This document shows positions 33,369 to 43,460 of a stretch of DNA of 64,000 bases, piece by piece. Within the stretch, counting starts at the first letter, position 1. Each line of letters starts with the position of its first letter. Origin of the DNA: Lacipirellula parvula (GTDB lineage: Bacteria; Planctomycetota; Planctomycetia; Pirellulales; Lacipirellulaceae); assembly GCF_009177095.1 (NCBI RefSeq), contig NZ_AP021861.1, forward strand, positions 5,376,501-5,440,500, written 5' to 3'. Position numbers and translations under genes: made by a program. The notes beneath the pieces were generated by a model. It saw nothing but the letters and a program-made list of their open reading frames with translations, ran no database searches and was not told the DNA's origin.

Positions 33369-36300
33369 ATGGCTCTTGGGCGAAAGAAGCACCGATTGAA
33401 GAAGCCCCCCTTCTCAAACCACGCGAGCCTCCGTCGCAGCGGCTTCGAACATCTGGAACCGCGTCATCTGATGGCGGTCGTCATCAACGAGTTTCACTAC
33501 GACCCGGAGAATGCGACCGAGCAAGTCGAGTTTATCGAACTCCACAACACGGGCGCCGCTGCAGTCGATCTCTCAGATTGGCGAATCGACCAAGCCGTTG
33601 ACTACACGTTCGCCAGCGGCGCCGCGATCGCCGCCGGCGGATACGTCGTCGTCACGCAAAACGCCGCCGACTTCCAAGCGAAGTTCGGCTTCGCCCCGCT
33701 CGGGCAATGGGAAACGGGCGATAAGCTCTCGAACGACGGCGAAACCATTGAACTTCGCGACGCCGCCAATTCGCTGATCGACACGGTCACTTACAAGCTC
33801 GGCTTTCCCTGGCCGACGACTGGCGACTTTGGCAGTTCCATCGAACTGATCAACCCCGCGCTCGACAACGACCTTGCCGGCAACTGGCGATCTTCCGGCA
33901 TTTCGTCGACGCCCAACGCCGGCTCGCGGCTGATCGCCCCCGGCACGACCTGGCAATACCGCAAGGGAATCACCGCCAACCCGCCGACGGTCGCCAACGA
34001 TCCCGCCAACAATTGGCGGCTCAACGGCTTCGTCACGAGCAACGATTCAGTTGCTTGGCAGTCGGGCCTCGCCTCGATTGGCTTCGGCGACGGCGACGAC
34101 GCGACGATCCTGTCGGATATGCAGAACAGCTATTCGACGTTCTACGCGCGCAAGAGTTTTACGCTGAGTAGCTCCGTTCCCGATCGACTCAAGCTGCGAA
34201 TCTACGTCGACGACGGCGCCATCGTCTATCTCAATGGCGTCGAAGTCACGCGGTTCCACGTCTCTCCCGGCGACAAGAACTTCAACAGCCCCTCCGGCGC
34301 CAACCACGAAGCAGAGTGGGAAGAGATTGTCCTCACAGGGATGAGCCAGTACCTGACGCTGGGGACGAACACGATTGCCGTCCACGTGCTGAACGAGTCG
34401 CTCGGCAGCAGCGATGCGTCGTTCAATCTGGAACTGGGCATCCCCGCCGATACGCTCGGCCTACCGACGCCCGGCGCCCAGAATTCCGTTTACGCCACGA
34501 ACTCCGCGCCGCAAATGCGGCAACTGACGCAATCGGTGCTGCAACCTGACAGCGGCCAAGCAGTGACGATCACCATGAAGGTGACTGATCCCAACGGCGT
34601 GCAGTCGGTGAAGCTCGACTATCAAACCGTCGACGCCGGCGCCTACGTCCGGCTGAGCGACTCCGCGTATAGCGACGGTTGGACCATCGTGACAATGACC
34701 GACGACGGCCTCAATGGCGACGCCGTCGCCGGAGACGGCGTCTACTCCGTGACGCTGCCGGGCTCGCTGCAAGTCAACCGTCGACTCGTGCGTTACCGCG
34801 TCACGGCGACCGATACGCTCGACGCCTCCGTGCGCGGCCCGTACGCTGATGATCCGCAGCCGAACTTTGCCTACTTTGTCTACGACGGCGTCCCCAATTA
34901 CACCGCCTCGCTCCGCCCCGGCGTCTCGCCCAATGTCGTCTACAGCGGCGCCAAGCTCGACGACATCGCCACCTACCATCTCATTGCGAACGCCGCCGAC
35001 ATCCAAAACAGCCAGTACAACCCCTCCTACAACGAAGTCGAGTTCCGCGGCACGCTCGTCTACGACGGCGTCGTCTACGATCACGTGCTGTTTCGCAATC
35101 GCGGCCAGGCGTCGACGTATGCCGTCGGCAAGAACAAGTGGAAGATCGAATTCCAAACGGGCCACTTCCTGCAAGCCCGCGACAACTACGGCAAGCCCTA
35201 CGCTGAGCTATGGGATGAGATCAACGTCCTGCCAGGCACCAACCCCTGGTGGCGCAACGATGCGTCGACCGACGGCACCGTGCTGTTCGAACCCGCGGCA
35301 TTCAAGCTGTACGAACTCGCCGGCGCCCCGTCGCCGAAGACGCACTACTTTCAGTTTCGCGTCATCGACGACGCCTCGGAAACGGGCGCCAATCAATACG
35401 GCGGCGACTACTGGGGGCTCTACATCGGCATCGAGCAGCCCGACGGCAGCTTCCTTGACGAACGCGGACTCGACGACGGCACGATCTACAACATGCACGG
35501 CGAGGCCTTCGGCGCCACGACCAATCGCCATCAAGGCTCGGAGCTGCCGACCGATCGTTCCGACTTGATCGCCTTCCTCAACGGCGCCGACGGCGGCTTC
35601 GAGTCGCTCGCATGGTGGGAAGCGAACCTCAACTGGGACGTGTACTTTGCGTGGAACCTCATCAACCACGCGGTGAACAATTCCGACATCCGTCCGAACG
35701 AGAACGTCAACTACTACCACAATCAGGCGACCGGGCAGTGGTACGTCATTCCGTGGGATCTCGATCTCACATTCGAAGACGCGCCTCACTTTGGCACGCC
35801 GGTGACGACGCGCGAAAACATTCGCACGCTGCTGCAAGATCATCCTGCGGCGAAGCTCGCGTACCAGAACCGCTTGCGCGAGATCACCGACCTGCTGCTC
35901 GGCAACGGCGATGCGGCGAAGGTAATCGAAGAACTCGCACGGACGCTCACGCTTGGCACGGGCGACCTATCAATCGTCAACGCGAACCAATCGCAGTGGG
36001 ACTATCACCCGCAGAAGAACAAGCAAGGCATCTGGTACAAAAACTTTAACGCGAGCCTGCTGCCAAACCAAACGTTCGCGGGCTTGGTCTCCTACATGCA
36101 GAGCTACCTCAGCCCCGGCGGCTACGGCTACAACCAAATGGTCTCGCAAGGGAGCGACATCGGCATCCCATCGACGCCGACGATCTCCTACATTGGCGCA
36201 GTCGGCTTTGCGGCTGACGGCCTCGCCTTCCAGACGTCCGCGTTCGCCGATCCCCAAGGCCCAGGCACGTTCGCTCGCATGGAGTGGCGCGTCGCCGAAG

Positions 36301-37631
36301 TGAAGAGCGCCTCGAGCGCCAACTTCGTCGCCGGCAACGAGTATGTTTACGAAATCCAAGGAACTTGGGAGTCGGGCGAGCTCGCCAGCTTCTCCAACCA
36401 AGTGAGCGTCCCCAGCGGCGCCATCGCGGCCGGCAAGACGTACCGCGCCCGCGTGCGCATGCAGGATAGCGACGGCCATTGGAGCCACTGGTCGTCGCCG
36501 GTCGAATTCTTGGCAGCTGCGCCGTCGGCCCTTCCGACGCTGGCGATTACCGAATTGCACTACAACCCGACCATTGCTCCCGTCGGCGTCGACCCTCAAG
36601 AATTGGAATTTATCGAGGTTCTTAATACCGGTTCGGCGCCCGTTGATCTCTCCGGCGTCCAACTCACTACGTTCGCTGCAACGCCCTACGTCTTCGCTAA
36701 CGGCCTGAGTTTGGCAGCCGGACAGCGCATTGTCGTCGCCAAGAACCCAACGCAGTTCCAAGCGGTCTACGGCCTCGGCGTCAACCTCGCTCCTAGCGGT
36801 TACGGTACGGCGAACTTGAGCAACGGCGGCGAGATCATCGTCCTGGCAGCCGCAGACGGTACGCCAATTCAAACCATTGAGTACGACGACGGCGGCCTGT
36901 GGCCAACCGCTCCGGACGGAGGCGGGCCGTCGTTGGAAATCATCAATCCGGCAGGCGGCGCCAGCGATCCGACCAATTGGCGCGCCAGCGCGATGAACGG
37001 CGGATCGCCTGGCTGGAACGGCATCCCCGGTACTCCCGGCGACTACGACTCGAATAATGTCGTCGACGGTAAAGATTTCCTCACGTGGCAGCGGAGCTTC
37101 GGCGCGAAGACTCCCGCACTCCTGGGAGCTGACGGCAGCGGCAATTTGGTCGTCGACGCCGGCGACCTCGACGTCTGGAAGAACAACTACGGCGCCGCTA
37201 CGGTCGCAGCGGTCGTCGCCACGCCGTTCGCCATCGTTGCGCCAGCCGCGCTCGCTTTGCCTGTCGTCGAGGAGTTGGAAGATCCTCGCGCGAACGAACA
37301 CGACGTTGCTTTCGGCCAAGACCTCAACTTGGCCGGACTCACTCTCGACAGCCGCTCGCCATGGTCTACAACAGAAGGTAGCCCAGCTGCAGCTTCCGTC
37401 TCGAAATACGCAGCGTCTCAAGCTGCCGCGGCAGTTTATCGCCCTGCCCTTCCAGGCCTTGCGATTCAACGCCTATGGCCTGCATCGCAAACGAACGCTG
37501 CCAAGCTCCAGCAGCCAAGTGAAGCGTCTTCCTACCTTCCAGCTGTCGACGAGGTGTTCGACCGCCTCTGCACCACGCGCCAGTCAAGCCGCCTCACAAG
37601 CGGCGGCAGATCCCCGCTGCGGCGCGCCTAA
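33369..37631 (+). CDS. LEPR-XLL secreted CotH-kinase protein with lamin-tail domains and dockerin
   Basis: A 1420-residue protein. The N-terminal HLEPRHLMA is a canonical LEPR-XLL motif. A lamin-tail domain follows at once (VINEFHYDPENATEQVEF, to about 190). A beta-rich region with DDGAIVYLNGVEV (about 200-360) and further sandwich segments lead to a CotH-kinase-like region (about 550-830, VEFRGTLVYDGVVYDHVLFR; FQFRVIDDASETG; WDVYFAWNLINHAVNNSD; WYVIPWDLDLTF). A second lamin-tail domain (TELHYNP..., about 1060-1200) and a dockerin pair (GDYDSNNVVDGKDFLTWQ) end the recognisable part. CotH kinases of spores phosphorylate proteins; in planctomycetes the substrate is unknown. It probably acts outside the cell or at the surface. 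Confidence 0.87.
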   Translation: MALGRKKHRLKKPPFSNHASLRRSGFEHLEPRHLMAVVINEFHYDPENATEQVEFIELHNTGAAAVDLSDWRIDQAVDYTFASGAAIAAGGYVVVTQNAADFQAKFGFAPLGQWETGDKLSNDGETIELRDAANSLIDTVTYKLGFPWPTTGDFGSSIELINPALDNDLAGNWRSSGISSTPNAGSRLIAPGTTWQYRKGITANPPTVANDPANNWRLNGFVTSNDSVAWQSGLASIGFGDGDDATILSDMQNSYSTFYARKSFTLSSSVPDRLKLRIYVDDGAIVYLNGVEVTRFHVSPGDKNFNSPSGANHEAEWEEIVLTGMSQYLTLGTNTIAVHVLNESLGSSDASFNLELGIPADTLGLPTPGAQNSVYATNSAPQMRQLTQSVLQPDSGQAVTITMKVTDPNGVQSVKLDYQTVDAGAYVRLSDSAYSDGWTIVTMTDDGLNGDAVAGDGVYSVTLPGSLQVNRRLVRYRVTATDTLDASVRGPYADDPQPNFAYFVYDGVPNYTASLRPGVSPNVVYSGAKLDDIATYHLIANAADIQNSQYNPSYNEVEFRGTLVYDGVVYDHVLFRNRGQASTYAVGKNKWKIEFQTGHFLQARDNYGKPYAELWDEINVLPGTNPWWRNDASTDGTVLFEPAAFKLYELAGAPSPKTHYFQFRVIDDASETGANQYGGDYWGLYIGIEQPDGSFLDERGLDDGTIYNMHGEAFGATTNRHQGSELPTDRSDLIAFLNGADGGFESLAWWEANLNWDVYFAWNLINHAVNNSDIRPNENVNYYHNQATGQWYVIPWDLDLTFEDAPHFGTPVTTRENIRTLLQDHPAAKLAYQNRLREITDLLLGNGDAAKVIEELARTLTLGTGDLSIVNANQSQWDYHPQKNKQGIWYKNFNASLLPNQTFAGLVSYMQSYLSPGGYGYNQMVSQGSDIGIPSTPTISYIGAVGFAADGLAFQTSAFADPQGPGTFARMEWRVAEVKSASSANFVAGNEYVYEIQGTWESGELASFSNQVSVPSGAIAAGKTYRARVRMQDSDGHWSHWSSPVEFLAAAPSALPTLAITELHYNPTIAPVGVDPQELEFIEVLNTGSAPVDLSGVQLTTFAATPYVFANGLSLAAGQRIVVAKNPTQFQAVYGLGVNLAPSGYGTANLSNGGEIIVLAAADGTPIQTIEYDDGGLWPTAPDGGGPSLEIINPAGGASDPTNWRASAMNGGSPGWNGIPGTPGDYDSNNVVDGKDFLTWQRSFGAKTPALLGADGSGNLVVDAGDLDVWKNNYGAATVAAVVATPFAIVAPAALALPVVEELEDPRANEHDVAFGQDLNLAGLTLDSRSPWSTTEGSPAAASVSKYAASQAAAAVYRPALPGLAIQRLWPASQTNAAKLQQPSEASSYLPAVDEVFDRLCTTRQSSRLTSGGRSPLRRA

Positions 37632-38004
37632 ACCGCCTTGGTAGCGTTAGCTTTCCAGCTTCTCTAGCCCCGGGCTCCGCCCGGGGGTCGCGCCGCGCAA
37701 ATCGACGCCCACCGGAATTATTGTCTCCCTACTCTGTCGGGATCCAAGATTCCGCGCGCCGCTACGAAGAGGTTGAAGAGCTTTCCAGGTACGAACGCCG
37801 GCTCAAAAACTTCCGCAACGCGAGACGCTGCAAGCTCGTTGTCGCTACAGTTCTGCCTATCCGCAGGTTTTTTTAGCTATTCAGTTTGTTCCTTGCTACG
37901 CTTGGGTCATTTACGGCACGCTGCCCCATAGCGCGAACCGTTACCACAGCGTGGCATTGTTGCGACTCAGCACGCCGAACATCCCCTCGATCGCGCCCGC
38001 CCCC
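37632..38004. other. Intergenic region before the ABC genes
   Basis: About 370 bases. It contains the hairpin at 37667-37685 near its left end and otherwise no gene. A T-rich stretch near 37867-37873 lies about 130 bases before the ABC gene and could be part of its promoter, but I cannot point to a good -10/-35 pair. Confidence 0.4.
37667..37685 (+). terminator. Hairpin after the CotH-type gene
   Basis: CCCCGGGC, loop TCC, GCCCGGGG: a perfect 8-bp all-GC stem 36 bases after the stop. No T-run follows. It probably ends the run of secreted-protein genes. Confidence 0.55.
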
Positions 38005-38835
38005 ATGACGCTAGCCATCGAAACGAAACAACTCACTCGGTACTTCGACGACGTCCAAGCGGTCAAGTCCGTCAATCTCGCCGTGCAGCGGGGCAGCTTG
38101 TACGGGTTTCTGGGGCCGAACGGCGCCGGCAAATCGACGACGATCAAGATGCTGACGGGCATTCTCGTCCCCTCGTCCGGCGAAATCTCTCTGCTCGGCA
38201 AGAATCCCTGGAACAGAGACGAATCGATCGCGATCAAGCAGCGCACGGGAGTCGTTCCGGAAGACCTCGCTTTGTTCGACAATCTTACGGCCCGCGAGTA
38301 CCTCACCTTCACGGGGCGCATGTATTCGATGGATCTCGGTACGATCCGCACGCGCTCGGAAGAACTCCTCTCGCTGCTCAAGCTCGAAGGGGTTGAGAAG
38401 AAGCTCACCGTCGAATACTCGCACGGCATGAAAAAGAAGCTTGCGCTCGCTGCAGCGATCCTACCGAACCCCGATCTGCTGTTTCTCGACGAACCATTCG
38501 AAGGCGTCGACGCCGTGACGTCGCGCGTCATCCGCGACATCCTTTCGATTTACGTCGGCCGCGGCTCGACGGTATTCATTACGTCCCACGTGCTGGAAAT
38601 CATCGAACGCATTTGCACGCATGTCGGCATCATCGCTAACGGCCAGCTGGTCGAACAAACCTCGCTGGAGGAACTCCGCCGAGGCAGTTCGCTCGAACAA
38701 CGCTTCTTGGAGAAGGTGGGGCGGCCCGATGCCGAGCAGATTGACCTCGCCTGGCTGAAAGATAGCCCCGTTCGCGCCGACGCGCCATCGGCAGTCTTGC
38801 CGGTCGAATCATCGAGCGAGGGCAGCGCATCATGA
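38005..38835 (+). CDS. ABC transporter ATP-binding protein
   Basis: A 276-residue ATPase of the drug/lipid exporter class. Walker A is GPNGAGKST, the Q-loop region is VPEDLALFDNLTA, the signature is a variant YSHGMKKKLAL, and Walker B is LLFLDEPFEGVD, followed by the switch segment TSHVLEIIERI. The last 30 residues are a serine-rich tail. The stop overlaps the permease ATG by four bases, so both proteins are made together as one exporter. ATG 38005 is chosen; an in-frame GTG at 37951 is possible and neither has a clear ribosome site. Substrate unknown. Confidence 0.9.
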   Translation: MTLAIETKQLTRYFDDVQAVKSVNLAVQRGSLYGFLGPNGAGKSTTIKMLTGILVPSSGEISLLGKNPWNRDESIAIKQRTGVVPEDLALFDNLTAREYLTFTGRMYSMDLGTIRTRSEELLSLLKLEGVEKKLTVEYSHGMKKKLALAAAILPNPDLLFLDEPFEGVDAVTSRVIRDILSIYVGRGSTVFITSHVLEIIERICTHVGIIANGQLVEQTSLEELRRGSSLEQRFLEKVGRPDAEQIDLAWLKDSPVRADAPSAVLPVESSSEGSAS

Positions 38836-40667
38836 ATCTCAACCATCTGAACGCCATCATTCGCGTCCGTTGGCAGATCATGGCCAATCGGTTTCGCAAG
38901 GCCGGCCTCGCCAACAGAATCATCTTGTTCACCGTGATGATTCTCGCAGCAATTGGCTCGCTCGGCATGTTCGTGCTCGCCATGATCGGCGGCAAGTTTT
39001 TTCTCGAAAAGGTCGAACCGTTCTATGTCATGTACGCGTGGGATGTACTCGCCGCCGCGTTTTTGTTCGCGTGGGCAGTCGCCTTGATGGTCGAGTTGCA
39101 GCGCTCGGAATTGCTCTCGCTCCGCAACCTGCTCCACCTGCCAGTCTCGCTGTCGGGCGCCTTCTTCCTGAACTACGCGAGTTCGCTCGTCAGCCTGACG
39201 GTGCTACTGTTCCTGCCGCCGATGCTCGGCTTTTGCCTTGCCTCGGTTCTGCATTTCGGAATCAATTCGCTGGTCGTCTTCGCGCTGCTGGCGTCATTCC
39301 TCCTGATGGTGACTGCCGTGTCGTACCAGCTGCGCGGCTGGCTCGCGCGGCTAATGGAGAACAAACGCACACGGGGAACGGTCATCGCCGTCACAACGGC
39401 CTTCTTCGTGCTGATTTTTCAGCTCCCCAATCTGGTCAATTTAAGGCTCTCACAATCGCGTGCGACTGCCTATCAACAACAAAACGACGCAGAAGCAAAG
39501 CGCCTGACCGAACTTCAGCAGCAACTTGAACGCAAAGAGATTGGGCCTGAAGAGTACACTGCCGCCGTCGAAGCCAGCCAGCGAGAGTCGGAACAGCAAC
39601 GAGCGGCGTTTCGCGCTGCTAAAACGGCGGCGACCAACCGCACCGCGTCCCTCGCCAATGCGGCATTGCCGATCGGCTGGCTTCCCCATGGAGCGAGTGC
39701 GGCCGCGTCTGGCGCCGTCGTCTCGCCGTGGCTATGCGTTTTGGGCATGTCGACTATCGGCGCGGCTAGCCTGGCGCTCGCTTATCGCAGTACGCTTCGT
39801 ACCTACACTGGCGCTCACAACAGCGTCTACCAGCCCGTAACACAGCGTCGAACACAAGCATTCGTCACGGGTTCCCTGCTAGAAAAACGAATCCCGTTTT
39901 TGACTGAAACGCAAACCGCCACAGCGCTCGCCACATTTCGCTCGCTTCTTCGTGCGCCGGAAGCAAAGATGGCGCTGCTAACGCCGCTGATCTTCGCCTG
40001 CGTCTTTGGGTCGATGTTGGCCACCGGAGCCATCGGCAAGCTTCCCGCGGTCGTTCGCCCCTGGATCGGCATCGGCGCGCTGGGAATGTCGTTGTTCGGA
40101 ATGGCGCAAATGATGCTCAATATGTTCGGCCTCGATCGGCATGGCTTCCGCGCATACGTCCTCGCGCCGGCGCCGCGACGCGATATCTTGCTCGGCAAGA
40201 ACGTGGGGCTCTTTCCCCTCGCTAGCGTGCTCAGCGCATTACTCGTTGTATTCTGCGGCTTCGTCGGAAAGTTGGAGTTCGTCCACATCGCCGCCACGCT
40301 GTTGCAAATTATTGTCGCGTACCTCGTCTACTTCACGATCAGCAACTTCACTTCCATCGTCGCCCCCATGGGGATGGCGGCCGGAACGATGAAGCCGGTA
40401 TCGATGAGCGCGAGCGTGATCGCCTGGCAACTGGCGGCGATCCTCCTGGTCCCGGCGGCGTTTCTTCCTGCGGCGTTGGCGTTAGCTGCGGAACAGTTCG
40501 CCGGCGCGATCACGTCGATCCACGGCGTTCCAATCTACCTACTGCTGACGGCCCTCGAACTACCGCTCGCGCTCTGGTTTTACAACCGGATGTTGAATCT
40601 CCAGGGACGGCTTCTTCAGGAACGCGAGCAAACAATCCTCGCCGTGGTTTCAAAGACCTCGGATTGA
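38832..40667 (+). CDS. ABC transporter permease
   Basis: A 611-residue inner-membrane protein translated in overlap with the ATPase gene. Two groups of hydrophobic helices flank a charged segment at about 210-280 (many Glu, Gln and Lys, likely coiled). N-terminal helices include LFTVMILAAIGSLGMFVLAM, with the cluster continuing through about residue 195; the C-terminal group runs from about 375 to 600. The length and two-block layout fit ABC-2-like permeases of polysaccharide, lipid or multidrug exporters. With a single ATPase partner, a homodimer or an as yet unseen partner would be needed. Substrate unknown. Confidence 0.85.
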   Translation: MNLNHLNAIIRVRWQIMANRFRKAGLANRIILFTVMILAAIGSLGMFVLAMIGGKFFLEKVEPFYVMYAWDVLAAAFLFAWAVALMVELQRSELLSLRNLLHLPVSLSGAFFLNYASSLVSLTVLLFLPPMLGFCLASVLHFGINSLVVFALLASFLLMVTAVSYQLRGWLARLMENKRTRGTVIAVTTAFFVLIFQLPNLVNLRLSQSRATAYQQQNDAEAKRLTELQQQLERKEIGPEEYTAAVEASQRESEQQRAAFRAAKTAATNRTASLANAALPIGWLPHGASAAASGAVVSPWLCVLGMSTIGAASLALAYRSTLRTYTGAHNSVYQPVTQRRTQAFVTGSLLEKRIPFLTETQTATALATFRSLLRAPEAKMALLTPLIFACVFGSMLATGAIGKLPAVVRPWIGIGALGMSLFGMAQMMLNMFGLDRHGFRAYVLAPAPRRDILLGKNVGLFPLASVLSALLVVFCGFVGKLEFVHIAATLLQIIVAYLVYFTISNFTSIVAPMGMAAGTMKPVSMSASVIAWQLAAILLVPAAFLPAALALAAEQFAGAITSIHGVPIYLLLTALELPLALWFYNRMLNLQGRLLQEREQTILAVVSKTSD

Positions 40668-40938
40668 GCAAGCCCGATGAGTCAGGGCTCCGAGAGTCAC
40701 TGCCGCCGTTTTTGTGCAGTTTTCCGCGGATTTTTGCACGCTCGTACGCTCCGAAGCGGCTCGCACGGACTGTCCGCCGTCGTTCGCCGATTGCAATCGA
40801 CGGCGTCTGTATTAACCTACGATGGAGACGCGGCCGACCTCCTCGCTCGCTCAATCGCTTGTCATCGCTCCATTCGACGTGTATCGCAACGAGTCGCACT
40901 CGACGCCGCACTGCTCGCTTGCCCAGGGAACAGAAGCC
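40668..40938. other. Intergenic region before the DUF4432-type gene
   Basis: About 270 bases. The open frame of the next gene extends into it, but the credible start is the GTG at 40939. No terminator, RNA or regulatory motif could be identified with confidence. Confidence 0.4.
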
Positions 40939-42207
40939 GTGAAGAGATTGCTGTGCATGCTTTTTACGATCGTCGCCGTATCGGCGCACGTTCTGCACGC
41001 TTCCGAGTTTGTGCTGATTGACTCCGCCGCGAACATTAACGTTTCCGAGTTCGAAAAGTCAGAAACTGATTTTCCGCAACTGCGAACGGGTCCTTGGCGA
41101 GTCGAGAAACAGCTCCTGCACGGCGGCAAGCAAGAAGGAACCGAACTCATTGTTGTGAGCAACGGGAAGCTCCGCTTCGGCGTCTCTCCCACGCGCGGAC
41201 TGAGCGTTGTCTTTCTTGAGCAGGTTGCGAATGCGAAGTTTCCCGTTGGCTGGAAGTCGCCGGTGACCGAGATCGTCCACCCGCAATTCATCGATCTCGA
41301 AAGTCGCAGCGGCCTAGGGTGGCTGGACGGCTTCAACGAATGGATGTGCCGCTGCGGCCTCGAGTTCGCCGGGCATCCGGGAAAGGACACGTTCACCACC
41401 AACACGGGCGAGAAAGGCGAACTGACGCTCACGCTCCACGGCAAGATCGGCAACACGCCGGCGTCGCGCGTCGTCTTCTCCGTCGACGACGCGCCGCCCC
41501 ATCGCATCCGCATCAAGGGAACGGCGTTTGAGCGTTCATTTCACGGCCCGAACCTCAAGCTCGAAGCTGAGGTGTCGACGGTTCCCGGAACCGAGTCGAT
41601 CGAGATTCACGATCGCGTCACCAATCTCGGCGGCAGTCCTCAAGAATTTCAATTGATTTATCATACGAACTACGGTCCGCCGATCCTCGAGAAAGGATCT
41701 CGCATCGTCAGCGCAATCGAAAGCCTCGAGCCAATGAACGACCGTGCGGCGGAAGGCGTCGACCGCTGGAACACTTGCGAAGGCCCGACGCCCGGCTTCG
41801 TGGAACAGGTTTACCTAGCCCACGCAGCCGGCGACGCGGACGGCTCAACGAGCGTCATGATTGAGAACGCCTCCGGCTCGCGCGGCGCGAGCGTCAGTTG
41901 GAACATCAACCAACTGCCTTATCTCACCGTGTGGAAGAACACTGCCTCGCAGGCAGAGGGGTACGTCACGGGCCTGGAGCCGGGAACCGGATTTCCCTTC
42001 AATCGCTGGGTGGAACGCCATTTCGGCCGGGTGCCCACGCTGAAGCCGGGAGAATCCCGGGAATTCTCGCTGTCGTTCAGCGTTCACCCGGACAAGGCGT
42101 CGGTTCAAAAAATGCGGCAACGCATTGAAGCGATTCAGCAGCGAACACCGGCTTCGATTTCAACGACTGCGCCGAAGATTCCCGAGTTCGATGCGAACGC
42201 GGACTGA
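40939..42207 (+). CDS. Exported aldose-1-epimerase-like protein (DUF4432 type)
   Basis: A protein of about 422 residues starting at GTG 40939 (AGGGA about ten bases upstream), which gives a signal peptide (KRLLCMLFTIVAVSAHVLHA). The rest is a beta-sandwich of the galactose-mutarotase type: LRFGVSPTRGLSVVFLEQ, EIVHPQFIDL, GWLDGFNEWMCRCGLEFAG and LIYHTNYGPPILEKGSR are hallmark segments of DUF4432 proteins. Such proteins bind or epimerise sugars; export is less common and suggests action on extracellular sugar. It is convergent with the regulator of the fructan locus at 42256, so it may belong to the same carbohydrate system. Confidence 0.85.
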   Translation: MKRLLCMLFTIVAVSAHVLHASEFVLIDSAANINVSEFEKSETDFPQLRTGPWRVEKQLLHGGKQEGTELIVVSNGKLRFGVSPTRGLSVVFLEQVANAKFPVGWKSPVTEIVHPQFIDLESRSGLGWLDGFNEWMCRCGLEFAGHPGKDTFTTNTGEKGELTLTLHGKIGNTPASRVVFSVDDAPPHRIRIKGTAFERSFHGPNLKLEAEVSTVPGTESIEIHDRVTNLGGSPQEFQLIYHTNYGPPILEKGSRIVSAIESLEPMNDRAAEGVDRWNTCEGPTPGFVEQVYLAHAAGDADGSTSVMIENASGSRGASVSWNINQLPYLTVWKNTASQAEGYVTGLEPGTGFPFNRWVERHFGRVPTLKPGESREFSLSFSVHPDKASVQKMRQRIEAIQQRTPASISTTAPKIPEFDANAD

Positions 42208-42255
42208 TCCGCTCAGTGTAGCTCGAAATAGCGCTGCTACTCTTCAGCCGCATCG

Positions 42256-43347
42256 CTATGCCGTCGACTGGCGAACAACCAGTTCGCACCCTAGCAGAAT
42301 GTCGCGCGCCGGCGCATCGGGCGACTCAACGCGATCGAGCATCGCCCGAAACGCGGCTTCGCCAATCGCGACGCAGGGCTGGCGCACGGTGGTCAACGGA
42401 ACGCGCAGCAATTCCGCGTACTTCACGTCGTCGACGCCAGCAACGCGTACGTCGCCGGGAACTTTTAGCCCAAGCTGATCAAGGCTGTGCATCAGCTGCC
42501 CAGCCGTGACGTCGTTGCCGCACACAATGCCGTCTGGCTTGAGCCGATCGATAACCTTCTTCAATTGCGTCAGGTCGCGCGGATCGCAGCGGTGGACCAG
42601 CTTCGAGTCGAACGCGCCGGAATGTTTGACGACGGCTTCCGTGAACCCCGCGATCCGCGCGTCGATGGTCGACGCCGAGTGTTCCCGCGCGACGAAAATG
42701 ACCCGCTCGCATCCTCGTTGAAAGAAATGCCGCGTCATCATGTAGCCGACGCGACGGTTGTCGACGCCGACGAGATCAAACGTACTCCGTTCCGGATAGG
42801 GAACGTAGTCCCTGTCGAGCAGCACCACAGGGATCTTTGCTTTCGTGAGCGTCGCGATGATCTTGTCGTTGACTTCCTCCTGCCCTTCGACGAGTTCCAC
42901 CGGCGCGAAAAACACGCCGGCGACGTTGCTGAGAGCAAAGTGGTTGCACAGCGACAGCGCAAAGTCGGCCTCGCCGCTAGGATCGCTACGGCGAACGTCG
43001 GCCCCCCACAGAATTGAATGACCGTAATCTTGCGCCGCGGCCGCCATCTGAGCGCAAATTGGCTCGAAGATCTCCGTCTTCCCCAGCCCGGAAATCAGCA
43101 GGCCGAAACTGCGCGGCATCTGTACTTCGCTGCGAAGCACGAACGTCCCCGAGCCGACTTTGCGTTGCACCAGACCGTGGGCCTGAAGCTCCTGCAGCGC
43201 TTTGGCTACGGTCGGCCGCGAAACGCCGAACTCGCGCACGAATTCGGTGTCCGACGGAATTCGGTCGCCAGGTTGCAGCGCGCCGCTGCGGATGCGATCT
43301 CGCACCGCGTCGACGATTCGGCGATGTTTGCTGGTGCTCGTTCCCAT
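42256..43347 (-). CDS. GntR/LacI-type transcriptional regulator
   Basis: A 363-residue regulator with a GntR winged helix at the N-terminus (IVDAVRDRIRSGALQPGDRI, then SDTEFVREFGVSRPTVAKAL, residues about 8-70) and a LacI-type periplasmic-binding-fold domain (about 85-360, with FGLLISGLG, VVLLDRDYVP, GFTEAVVKH and DVRVAGVDD). This combination is known from sugar regulators such as AraR, where a sugar releases the DNA. It lies downstream of two GH32 genes, so fructose or a fructan fragment is a plausible effector. The ATG at 43347 is used; an ATG at 43440 is in frame and sits just behind a TATAAT. Confidence 0.88.
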   Translation of the reverse strand: MGTSTSKHRRIVDAVRDRIRSGALQPGDRIPSDTEFVREFGVSRPTVAKALQELQAHGLVQRKVGSGTFVLRSEVQMPRSFGLLISGLGKTEIFEPICAQMAAAAQDYGHSILWGADVRRSDPSGEADFALSLCNHFALSNVAGVFFAPVELVEGQEEVNDKIIATLTKAKIPVVLLDRDYVPYPERSTFDLVGVDNRRVGYMMTRHFFQRGCERVIFVAREHSASTIDARIAGFTEAVVKHSGAFDSKLVHRCDPRDLTQLKKVIDRLKPDGIVCGNDVTAGQLMHSLDQLGLKVPGDVRVAGVDDVKYAELLRVPLTTVRQPCVAIGEAAFRAMLDRVESPDAPARDILLGCELVVRQSTA

Positions 43348-43460
43348 AGCGGTCGATACATTGGCCGTGCCCAAACTGGCGCCAATGACGGCGGCAGCTC
43401 GGGCAGCAGATTGGCGTTCAACGGGGCGGGAATGCAACATGGTGGTCCACGGCGAAGGGG

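Noticed and set aside
35970-37469. 499-codon minus-strand open frame inside the CotH gene
   Set aside because: Shadow frame with random-looking basic composition; the plus frame has clear lamin-tail and dockerin segments.
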